From positions 1 to 64,000 of the forward strand of contig DASTMB010000074.1 of assembly GCA_035714365.1 (NCBI GenBank): a stretch of 64,000 nt of DNA, read 5' to 3'. Numbering within the stretch: position 1 is the stretch's first letter; each line of letters begins with the position of its first letter. Under the pieces are notes generated by a model that made no database searches, had not been told where the DNA came from, and saw only the letters and a list, made by a program, of their open reading frames with translations. This document shows, piece after piece, positions 23,583 to 34,400 of this stretch. This DNA comes from Mycobacteriales bacterium (GTDB lineage Bacteria > Actinomycetota > Actinomycetes > BP-191). The position numbers and the translations under genes are program-made.

Positions 23583-23746
23583 CAGACGTGCCTGGCTCGC
23601 CGGGGCCGGCGAACGCGGCCGGCATCGGTCGCCATGCCCGCCACCGTACCGGCGTCGCCGGCGCCGTAAGGAACCGCCCCCGGCTCCGTGTAGGGGGAGC
23701 GCGCGGTGTCCCGCCCGCGTACCCCTGCACCCAAGGAGCAACGACC

Positions 23747-24238
23747 ATGCGCCTCGTCCCCCTGGCCGCCGTGCTCGCGGCCACGGCGTCGTTCGCCGTG
23801 CCGGCCCACGCCGGCACGCCGGCGCCGGCCTCGTGCACCGCCGTCGCCCACGGCGTCGTCGCCCCCGCGAACCCGGGTGACCTCGTCGGCAGCGCGGCGG
23901 TGGTGACCTACGGCGCGGAGGTCGTGTGCAAGCGCGACCCGCTCACGACCCCGCCGATCGACCACGCGACCGGCTTCACCGGCGACCTCAGCATCGAGGT
24001 GTTCGCGGCGGACGGCACCATGCTGTGCGCCGGCAACCCGCTGCTGCCGGGCCGGTACAGCTCCCCCTCGTCCGTCCTGGTCATGGCGAACGACAACGTC
24101 TGCGTCGTCCCCGTCAGCAACCCGCACCGGCTCCAGCCGATGACCCTGCACGCCTACTGGGCGACCATGCCGCCGTACATCTGCTGCGCCGGGATCGACG
24201 TCCCCATCACCCCGGCCGGTGCCGGCGTGAAGCCCTAG
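23747..24238 (+). CDS. Secreted protein, paralogue A
   Basis: A 163-residue exported protein with a signal peptide (MRLVPLAAVLAATASFAVPAHA) and five or more Cys in the mature part, ending with a C-C pair near PPYICCAGID. It has AAGGAGC before the ATG. It is about 35-40 percent similar by eye to the next gene: both share CT..A.G.V.PANPG, AAVV...A.V.C..DPL.T, GD.S..V and PPY.CC. The upstream regions also share GCGTACCCCT before the ribosome-binding site. No known domain is recognised. Confidence 0.65.
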   Translation: MRLVPLAAVLAATASFAVPAHAGTPAPASCTAVAHGVVAPANPGDLVGSAAVVTYGAEVVCKRDPLTTPPIDHATGFTGDLSIEVFAADGTMLCAGNPLLPGRYSSPSSVLVMANDNVCVVPVSNPHRLQPMTLHAYWATMPPYICCAGIDVPITPAGAGVKP

Positions 24239-24290
24239 CCGGTCTCGAACGCGCGGCGACCCCCGCGCGTACCCCTACGAAGGAGCCCCC

Positions 24291-24776
24291 ATGCGCATCG
24301 TCCGACTGGCCGTCACCACGGCGGCCGTGCTCGCCCTCTCCGCCGCCGTCCCCGGAGCGACGGCGGCCACGCCCGACCCGCACTCCTGCACGATGCAGGC
24401 CGCCGGCGAGGTCGTCCCCGCGAACCCCGGCAACATCGTCGCCACCGCTGCCGTCGTCAACGTCGACGCGACCGTCGAGTGCACCCTCGACCCGCTGCGC
24501 ACGACCGTGACCGACATGGTCAACGGGTACGGCGGCGACATGTCGCTCGGGGTGTACACGGACACCGGCGTGCAGCTCTGCGGCGCCCCGCTCGCGGTCT
24601 ACCGCTCCACCGGCCCGGTGCTCGTCATGGTGCAGCACCTCGAGTGCGTGCTCGGGGTCGACCAGGCGCTGCGGACCCGCCCGCTGTACGGCCGGGTCGA
24701 CTGGGCGACCAACCCGCCGTACCTGTGCTGCGGGTTCCGCTGGTTCCGGATCAGCCCGGTGGGCAGCACGACCTGA
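24291..24776 (+). CDS. Secreted protein, paralogue B
   Basis: A 161-residue exported protein, tandem paralogue of the gene at 23747, with signal peptide MRIVRLAVTTAAVLALSAAVPGATA. Cys positions and the end motif (NPPYLCCGF) match paralogue A. The spacing of 52 nt and the repeated GCGCGTACCCCT plus AAGGAGC upstream show the duplication included the leader. Function is unknown; secreted beta-sandwich proteins with disulfides are a likely form. Confidence 0.65.
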   Translation: MRIVRLAVTTAAVLALSAAVPGATAATPDPHSCTMQAAGEVVPANPGNIVATAAVVNVDATVECTLDPLRTTVTDMVNGYGGDMSLGVYTDTGVQLCGAPLAVYRSTGPVLVMVQHLECVLGVDQALRTRPLYGRVDWATNPPYLCCGFRWFRISPVGSTT

Positions 24777-24788
24777 GGCCGCCGCGCG

Positions 24789-25472
24789 TCACGCGTCCGG
24801 GCGCTCCGGGGCGCGGTCGGCGAGCCAGGCGAGGAACGTCGCGCTCGACGACGCGAGGCCGGAGAACGCGGGGGAGCCGGGCGGCACGGGCACGTCGTCC
24901 AGGCGCCGGGCCGCGGCGGCGACCACCTCGTCGTACACCTCGGCCGGGCCGTGGTCGCGGACGAGGACGGCCAGCGGCAGCAACGTCTCCGGGCCGACGT
25001 GCGGGTCGGTCCGGAACAGGCCGAGGAAGTGGTCGCGCAGCGCCGGCCCGGCGCAGAGCGGCTCCGCCCAGTGCGCCAGCCCGTCCACGAGGCCGTCGAG
25101 CGGCTCGCCGCGGGTCCAGTCGTCGCCCGCCACGACCCCGGCGAGGTGCACCCGTCCGGTGGCCGGGTCGAAGACGCGCGACTCGGTGCCGCGGAACGGC
25201 CAGAGGCTGCCGTGCGACGGCCGCCCGGGCGGTGACCACGGCACCAGGGCGACCGGTGCGACGCGGTCCAGCGCGACCCCCGCGTGGAGCGCGAGGTACA
25301 CGGACCCGGGCGGGGCGTCGGCGGCGAGCCACCCCTTCAGGGGGGTGACCTCCGCCTCGAAGCCGGCCCACCCGCCGTCGGACCGACGCCACCCCCCGTC
25401 CCGCGCGGCCTCCCCGCCGCGCGGGACGAGTCGTGCCGAGACCGTGTCACGTACCGCGGCCCGAGCCGCCAC
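24789..25472 (-). CDS. Putative immunity protein for the RHS toxin
   Basis: A 227-residue protein without signal or membrane segments, starting 18 nt after the stop of the giant RHS gene, on the same strand, with GGAGG before its GTG. I do not recognise a family. It is Trp- and Asp-rich in the first half (GWRRSDGGWAGFEAEVTPLKGW) and helical near the end. In polymorphic toxin loci the gene directly after the toxin tip usually encodes the cognate cytosolic immunity protein, which is the reason for this call; the sequence itself does not prove it. Confidence 0.5.
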   Translation of the reverse strand: MAARAAVRDTVSARLVPRGGEAARDGGWRRSDGGWAGFEAEVTPLKGWLAADAPPGSVYLALHAGVALDRVAPVALVPWSPPGRPSHGSLWPFRGTESRVFDPATGRVHLAGVVAGDDWTRGEPLDGLVDGLAHWAEPLCAGPALRDHFLGLFRTDPHVGPETLLPLAVLVRDHGPAEVYDEVVAAAARRLDDVPVPPGSPAFSGLASSSATFLAWLADRAPERPDA

Positions 25473-25490
25473 GGTCCACCTCCACCGCCG

Positions 25491-28400
25491 TCATGCCGCG
25501 AGCGCGTAGTTCTCGACGGCGGTGTACGCCGCCGCCGCCATGGCCATCACGGCGGCGGCCTCCTCGATCGCGACCACCGTCGCGGCGGCTGCCGCGAGCG
25601 CCTCGACCGCGACGACGGCGACCGCCGCGACCGCCGCGACCGCGACCACCACGCCGACCGCGACGAGCGTCACCATCATCGGATTCTCCCACCAGGCGCC
25701 GGCGAAGCTGAGCGGCAGCGGCTCGGTCGTCATCCACTGCGGGGACGGGTTCGGCCACGGCTCGCTCTTCGGCTGGCTGAAGTCCATGTACGGGCTCTCC
25801 TCGGCCGGCTTCTGGACCTCACCCGGCATCGGCGTCTTCCGCACCAGGCTCTCCCGGTACTTCTTCGCGCGTTCGTCGTCGACGTAGTTGTAGTACCGCG
25901 CGCCGCTCGGGGCCGCGGACGGCGGCGACACGACGTAGAACGTGCCCTTCCCGACGCGGAGCTGCGACGTCGGGAGCCACTGACCCGGCGAAGCCTGCTG
26001 GCCGCGGAGCTGGAACTCCTTGACGAACCGCTTCGCGTCCCGCTCCGCGGTGCGCCGGCCGTACTCGTTGTAGGGCTTGACCTCCCAGACGTAGTAGTGG
26101 CCGTTGTAGAGCAGCACGATGTCCGGCCGCGGACCCCAGTTGCGGTTGTTCTCCTTGCCGGGGACGAGCGACTTCAGCCGGCAGCCGCGCAGGATGCCGA
26201 TGTCGCGGTCGAACCCGGGGACGGCCGCGCAGAGCTGCGCGCCCTTCGGCAGCGACGCCTGGATCGTCAGCGCGGTGAGGAACACCGCCGCGTCGTGCGC
26301 CTCGGAGCTGCCCTTCGCGTCGGGGATCGGCCCGTCCAGCGGCCGGCCGTGCGGGGCGCCGTCGGAGCCCATCATGCTGAGCCAGTACGTCATCGCCGCG
26401 CACTCGTCGCCGCCGTCGTCGCAGCCCGGCCGGTGCCCGTCGGGGTCGACGAGGTTCAGCGGGTCGCCGTTGACGTACGAGTAGACGTTCCGGGTCAACG
26501 GGTCGTTGCCGACCGAGCCCTTCCCGTCCGGAGCGCTCGTGCGCACGGTGTCCTGCGTGTTGAACGACGCGCGGGCGGGGTCGTAGGTGCGCGACCCCAT
26601 CTGGTAGGTGCCGGTGGTGGCGTCGCGGCGGGCGCCGTGGAACAGCAGCGACGTCGGCGTCGAGCCGGTGGAGCAGGCGTTGGTGGCGCTCTGCCCGCCG
26701 ATCGGGGAGCCGAACGGGTCGTACCGCAGCGAGCAGGCGACCGTCGCCGAGCTCGTCGGCAGCGTCGTGCTGACGGAGCCGCGGGCGTCGTCGGTCAGGT
26801 ACTGCGGCTGCGAGCCGGTCCGCGCCACCGCGGTCGCCACGCCGTCCGGACGGAGCGCGTAGTCGATCGCGCCGCCGCTCGGCGTGGTCTCCTGGGCGAG
26901 CGTCTTGCTCGCCCCGTCGTAGTACAGCGTGGTCGTGCCGGGCGTCGTGGCGCCCGCGCCGGACTCGGTGCGGGTGGTCTGCCGGTCGAAGCCGTCGTAC
27001 GTGTACGCGGTCGTCGACGGCGTCCCGCAGCCGGTGACGGTCTTGACCGTCGCGGTGAGCTGGCGGTCGAAGCCGTCGTACGTGTTCGTCGTGCACTCGT
27101 CGCCGAGCAGCGCGCCGGACGGCGAGTACGTCGAGTGCCGCACCGGCGCCGCGGCGTTCGCCCGGCTCGTGTCGATGCTGTCGTCGGCGTTGTACGTGAA
27201 CCGCGCCGGGTCGGCCGCGGGGCCGTAGGACAGCCGGTTGCCGTCGTGGTCCCACGTCAGCTCGCGGTCGCCCTGCCGGTCCTTGAACTGCGACAGCCGG
27301 CCCGCCGGGTTGTAGCCGAAGCACTGCAGCCCGGTGGGCAGCAGTGACGGCGACTGCGCGCAGTCGAGCGACGGCGAGGTGCTGGTGCCCTGGTTCGCGG
27401 CCACGACGCGGCCGAGACCGTCGTACTGGTAGTCCCAGCGGGAGAGGACGGCGGACGCCGCCCCCGACAGCGTCTGCGACGCCACCGTGTCGTCGGGGTT
27501 GTAGACCCGCGACAGCGCCGCGCCGTTGGGCAGCGAGACGCCCGCGAGCCGGCCGGCGACGTCGTACGACCACGACTGGGTGCCGCCGGCAACCACGTCG
27601 GAGGTGAGCGACGCGAGCTGCCCGCCGTTGCCGTAGGTGTTCGTCGTCAGCACCCGGGCTCCGGTCGCGTCGACGACGTCGGCGCGCGCCACGCGAGCAC
27701 CCGAGCCGTCGTAGGCGAACTGCACGGTCCGCCCGCGCTCGCTGACCGTGCGGGGCGTCCCGTCGAGGTAGAACGTCGCGGTCGTCGTGACCGGCGACCC
27801 GCTCGCCGGCGTGTTCACGACCGAGACCGCGTGCCCCGCCGGGTCGTACGTGTAGGCGATGCTGTCCTGGCCGTTGTGGCCGCTCTGCGTCGCCATCCGG
27901 TCGTCGTCGTAGTACGTGAAGCGCGCGGTGCCCGACGACGCCGTGACGGTGCCGGACGAGTTGCGCATCACGGACAGCTCCGACGACTTGCGGCCGGCGT
28001 TGTCGTAGCCGTACGTCGTGCGCCGCGTGACGGAGCCGTCGGCGGTGAACGGGGTGGTACGGGTCTGGAGCAGGTTGTCGAGCGTGTACGTGTTGACCAC
28101 GGCGACGCCGTTGACGTTGGACGCGTCGTGCGCGTTGGCCGACGGCGACGTCGTCGTCGTGAGGTTGCCGACGGCGTCGTAGGCGTACGTCGTGTGGTCG
28201 CGCGCCGGGTCGGTCGCGCTGGTGCCGGTGCCGTAGACGTCCTTGCGCAGGCCGTCCGTGTAGTAGGACGCCGTGCTCACCCGCACGATCGGCGTCGCCG
28301 GCTGCGGGTCGACCGGGGCGTGGTTGAGCCAGGTCTTGAGCTCGACCGGCTTGCCGTTCGCGTCGTGCCGGTACTCGGTGAAGTGGTTCACCGTCGCCGT

Positions 28401-31400
28401 CGACGTGGGCTCGCCCGCCTTCGACGCGACGAGGCCGTCCGCCGTGTACGTGGTGACGTCCTGGTGGCCCAGGGCGTCCACCGTCTTCACGACCCGCCCG
28501 CTGCCGTCGTACTGGTACGTCGCCGTCACCTGCCGGCCGGTGCCGGTCGGCTGGCTCGGGTCGGGGGAGTTGACCGTGAGCGGCTTGTTGTCGTCGGTGT
28601 AGGTGGTGAGGACGTAGCGGTTGTCGGCGTTGTTCGACGTCGGCAACGTCACCTTCGTGCGGTTGCCGACGAAGTCGTACGCGTAGCGGATCACGCAGAC
28701 GCCGACGTTGCCCGGGTACGCGGGCACCCCGGTGACCGCGTCCGGCGTGGCGCCGGTCGGGCACTGCGAGGTCTGCGTCGTGCTGAGCCCCGGGTCGCTC
28801 GCGGAGGACGCGTCGTAGCGCGGGCTCCACGCCCGGATCACGCGGCCGTCGGCGTCGACGTCGGAGCGCGTCATGAAGCGCGGGTCGGGCGTCGTGGTCG
28901 ACGTCGCGAACGCGCGCGGCTCGAACTGCGCCGTGACGCGGCCCTCGCTGTCGTACATGACCCGGGTGCGGATGTTGCGCCCGCCCTGGGCGTCGGTGAG
29001 GCCGGCCGACTCCGCGAACTTCGACGACGACGCCTGGACGGTGTCGACCACGCGGTTGTCGGCGTCGTACGAGTAGGCCGTGATGCGGCCGAGCGTCCGC
29101 GTGCCGGGGTAGCTCGGGTTGTCCAGGTAGAACGGGGTGTCGGTGTCGATGCGGATGTAGCCGCTGTCGCCGTAGCCGCCCGCGGCCGGCCCGCTGCCGC
29201 CCGCGCCGCCCGTCGCGTAGACGCTGCCGAGGCTGAGGTTCGGCGCGGTGATCCACACGCCGCCACCGGAGCCGCCGCCGCCGGAGCCGCCGCCGCTGCC
29301 GCCGACGCCGGCCGTGATGGAGGTGCCGGCCGCGCCGTCGGCCGAGATCCGGCCCTCGTTGTCGAGCTGGTTGGCGGTGATGTGGATGAAACCGCCGCCC
29401 GCGCCGCCGGCGCCGCCCGGGTTGGTACCGCCCGCGCCGCCGCCGCCACCGCCGGAGCCGAGGTCGGTCGTGTTGCCGGCGTTGAGGTCGGCGGAGCCGT
29501 ACGCGGCGCCGCCGGACCCGCCCGCGCCGCCGCCGGTGGCGGTCGCGCCGTAGCTGCCCGAGTACCGGTGCCCGGCACCGCCACCGCCGCCGCCGTTCAC
29601 CGCGCCCGGCGAGCCGCCGTGGCCCGGACCCTGGCCCTGGCCGTCCGGCGCGGCGACCGTGAGCGACGTGCCGCCCGCGGCACCGGGCAGGCCGCGGCCG
29701 TCCGCGTTGATCCGGCACGAGTAGCAGACGCTGACGGTGCCGGTGGCCTTGATGTCCAGGCGGCCGCCGCCGCTGGTGTACGGCACCGCCACGACGTACG
29801 CGCCGTTGACCAGCGTGAGGTTCCGGAAGTTCTTGCCCGTGGGCATGACGTACGGGTTGCTCGCGCCGTAGACGTTGCCGTCGATGGTGAGGTCGCCGTC
29901 GGCGCCGGTGCCGAGGTCGACCGCGCCGGGACGCAGCACCGACCTGACGTTGCCGACCGAGTCGTACGTGTAGCGCGTGACGTTGGTGACGCCGGTCTCG
30001 CGCGGGACGGACTGCGTCAGCAGCCGGTTGTTGAGGTCGTACGTCGAGGTGGTGGTGGTGCCCTTGGCGTCGGTGCTCGACGTGACGTTGCCGTCGCGGT
30101 CGTAGGAGACGCTCGACGTGAGCGGGGTGCTCGCGTCGCGGTACGTCGTGGTCGTGCGCGCGCGCCCGGCCTCGTCGTACGTCGTGTGCGTGGCGTACGG
30201 GTCGCCGGCCGCGCACGTCGTGGCGCCGCCCTCCGCGAAGCTGCGCGGCGGGCAGGTGCGCAGGACGTTGCCGTCGGCGTCGTACACGGTGTCGGTGCGC
30301 AGCGTCGTCAGGACACCGTCGTAGCGCGGCGCGTCGGTGCGCACCAGCCGGTGCACGGCGTCGTAGCGCAGCGTCGTCACCTGCGCGTCGGCGTCGGTCT
30401 TCGACACGACGTTGTCGACGCCGTCGAACGACTGGAGGTTCGAGCAGACCAGGCGGCCCGCCGGCAACGGCGCGTCGGCCGTCGTCGTCGCGGTCGCGCG
30501 GCAGCCCGGCGGGCGCTGGGCCGGGTCCGTCGGGAACGGCCCGCGGGTGAAGCTCGTGGACACGACGCGGTTGACCGCGTCGTACGACGACACCGTGACC
30601 GAGCCGTTCGGGTCGGTCTTCGACGTCCGGTTGTCGAACGCGTCGTACGTGTAGCTCGTCTGCTTCCCGGCGGCGGCGCTGACGGGGGTCGCGGTCGTGA
30701 GCGGGTTGTTGTTCTTGTCGTACGTCGCGACGACGTCGTAGCTCGTCGAGTTCGCGGTGACGCCGCGCGGCGGGGTCACGCGTTCGGAGTTGCCGTTGCG
30801 GTCGACCTGCGTCTTCGTCCGGTTGCCGATCGGGTCGGCGGCCTCGGTGACGTAGCGCCACGGGTTCGACAGCGAGCCGCGGATCGACTCCGCGTAGCCG
30901 CCCGAGCAGCACGACGACCACGTGGTGGCGGTGCCATAGGTCTGCCTGCGGTCCCAGGTGCGCGCGATGTTGCCCGCCCGGTCGTAGCTGTAGGCGATGA
31001 AGTGGTCGACACCCTGGTAGTCGGACGGGTTGGACGTCGGGTCCGACACCGTCTTCAGCCACCCGCCGGCGGACGTGTTGCCGCTGAGGTCGCGCTCGGT
31101 GTCGCTGTAGTACTGGTACACGTACCTGCCGTACGTCGAGAACCAGTACGTGGTCGCCGTCGACTGCGGCGTGCGCATCGTGACGCGCTGCCCGTAGTCG
31201 TCGTAGGTGTAGTCGGTGAGGGCGGTCGTCGTGCCGTTGAACGGCTCGGTCTTGCTGCAGAGCACGCCGGTGTTGCGCGCGGTGCAGGCGCTGCCCGGGG
31301 CGGTGGTGTTCGGTGCCGTGCCGACGGCGTTGGCCGGGGCGAACGTCGTGCGGTAGTTCGCGAACGACGCGCCCGCGGCGTTGCCGCGCGGCGTCACGGA

Positions 31401-34400
31401 CGCCGTCTGGTCGGTGATGACGTAGATCACCGACAGGCTCTGCGTCGCGTCCGGGCGCGCGGTCGACGTGACGACGCCGCCGGCACCCGGGGTGTCCGTG
31501 GCGGTCTGCGTCGTGCCGTCGGCCTTCACGTACTGCGCGGTGAAGCCGAACGTCGTGTCGAGCGACGCGGGGGAGCCGCCGGTGTTGGCGCGGCGGGCGG
31601 CGAGGAGGTTCCCCTCGTCGTCGTAGAGGAAGTTCGTCACCTCGTCGGGCGTGCTCGCGGTGAACGAGCTGCGGGTGACGCGGCAGACGTTGTTGTCGCC
31701 GGTGGTGGCGGGCTGTCGGCAGCCGGCGGTGTCCCACGTCTTCTGCGTCGAGTGCAGGTAGACGTCCGAGGTCGAGCCCTCGTCGATCTGGCCGACGCGG
31801 CCGGCGGAGTCGAGGCCCTGGTACCGCGTGCGGTGCGTGCCGGTGTCGGCGGTGACGTAGTCGGGCGACGCGAAGTAGGTGATCGTGGACACGGTCCCGT
31901 TGCGGTCGGTGATGCCGGTGACGCGCTTCGGGCCGAGCGTCGCCGGACCGTACGCGAACCGCGACGTGTACCCGCGCGCGTCGGTGACCGAGCAGAGCTG
32001 CCCGGTGCTGGTCGTGGTGGACCCGTCGCAGTTGTCGCCGAAGCCGTCGTAGGTGTACGTGACGTGGTCGCTCGCGACCGCGCCCGAGGTCTCCGGCGGG
32101 TTGACGACCTTGACGAGGTGCTGCGGCGTCGCCGTGTCCAGCTGGTAGCTCGTCACCCGGCCGGCCGGGTCGGTGACGCGCACCTCGGTCGACGACGGGT
32201 AGGCGATCGACAGCTTGCGGCAGGCCGCGACGAGCGACTGCGCGCAGGTCGTGGAGCTGTTGTAGACCGGGCGCAGCGTCGGCTCGAAGACCGTCGTCAG
32301 GCGCCCGAGCGTCGCGCCGGCCAGCGGCAGCGACTCGTACTGGTACCGCAGCTCGACACCGCTCGGGTCGACCACGCTCAGCAGGCGGCCGTTCCACGAG
32401 TACTCGGTGCGCAGCCGGTCCGGCCGCATCGCGGCGAAGCCGAGCACGACGCCCGTCGAGACGCCGCCGCAGCCGGCCGACGAGACGCCGACGTACCGCC
32501 ACAGCGACAGGTGCACGCCCGCGGGGGCCGTATAGGTGCCGTCGACGCAGACGTTGGTGTGCTTCGTGATGTCCAGCGCCTTGGGCAGCAGCGTCCCGAT
32601 CGCGCTGGTCGAGGTCAGCGAGCTCAGCGAGATCGGCGTCGCGAGCGACTTGAAGCGGAACAGGTGCCGGGTGCCGTCGCGGTCCACCAGCGTCACCGCG
32701 AGCGGCGACGTCACGCCCTGCGCGCTCGGCACGGACAGACCGGTGGCGCCGATCCCGAGCCCGCCGAGGTCGTCGACCTGGCCGAGGTTGAGCTGCCAGC
32801 CGGCGCCGATGCCCGCACCGGGCAGCGCGAGCACGCCGGTGTCCTGGCTGTTGTAGGTGCGCCGCACGCCGTAGGAGAGCCGGCCGTGCGCCTGCACCGG
32901 GGTCGAGTCGTTGGCGCTGACGACCAGGTTGCCGTTCGCGACGTTGACGCTCGCGAGCGACTCGGCCGCGACCTGCTCGGCCGCGTAGGACCACCAGTCC
33001 TCGAGGCCCAGCGCCGTGTCGCACACGGTCATGGTGACCGCCGACGTGGAGGCGCCGAACGAGTTCACGGCGCGCGCGGCGTTGGTCGCCGTCGAGCAGA
33101 CGCGGTCGACGCCGGCCGCGACCGCCTTGTAGACGATGTCCCTCGCCCCGAGCCCGGGCACGGTGAAGCTGCCGACGTTGAGCGTCGTCCCCGTGAACGA
33201 GCAGACGGTGCAGGCGGCGCCGTCGATCGTCATCGGGGTGCCGGTCGCGACCAGGCCGGCCGGCACCGCGTCCGTGATGCTGTCGACGACCATCGACGTC
33301 GACGCCGGGTTGCTGACGTGCAGCGTGAACGTCAGCTCCTGGCCGCGGCCGTACGCCGCCGCCACCGGCGACACGCTCTTCACGAGCTGCGGCGCGGGCG
33401 ACAGCGTGACGGTGTTGGAGTTCGCCGACGGCGGGCCGTAGCCGACGCTGTTCGACGCCGTGACGGTCGCGTAGTAGCTGCCGTACGGAACGCTGCTGAA
33501 CGTCGTGGTGAGGCACGTGGCGCACGTCTTCGTGGTCGTCTCGCCGGTGACGGCGTTCCACAGCGTGATCTCGTAGCCGTCCACGGCCGGGCCGCCGTTC
33601 GCGGCCGGCGCCAGCCAGTCGACCTTCACCGACGTGTTCGTCGGGGTGGAGGCGACGACGTTGCGTGGCGCGCCGGGCGGCGGCGACCAGACGATGTCGA
33701 CCTTCGGCCGCTGGTCGGTGATCGGGTCGTTGGGGCCGGAGAACGACGGGCCGCCGATGTTGCCGGTGGCCGGCTCGGACGACAGCCGCTGGCCGATGCC
33801 GTAGTTCGGGTTCGCGGGGAAGAACCCGCTGACCACCCAGTCGTCGACCAGCGCCTTGATGTCGAACGCGATGGCCGTGCGGGTGCCGGGCGCGAACGCC
33901 GGGAGGTCGTAGTAGTACAGGACCGGCCCGGTGGCGGCGGTGGCGGAGATCTGCGTCCACGTGCTGTTGACGCTGTGGTTCTGGCGCAGCGGGTAGTACT
34001 GGATGCGGTAGTTGTGCTTGTCGCACTGGTACTGCGTCGCGTCGAAGCCGAAGCAGCCGTTCTGGAACAGCGTCATCTTGGCGCTGGTGACGAGCGAGTC
34101 CTCCGCGATCTGCGACGTGGAGAACTTGTAGAAGCTGCGCGCCGGGCGGGCGTCGATGTTCCAGACGGTGCCGACCTTCTCGGTCTGCGTCGCCGCGCCC
34201 ATGGCGTTCGGGTTCGTCGACGGCGGGACGTAGCCGATGCAGCCGCCGCGGGTGCCGCCGCAGGCGCTCTCGTGGCCGGAGCTGACCTGGCTGGTCACCC
34301 AGCTCGCGATCTGCGTGTTGCGGTACGCGACGCTCGGGTCCAGCACGACCGGGAACGACTTGTCCGCGAGCCAGTCCGCGTCGACGGACAGCGTCACGTC

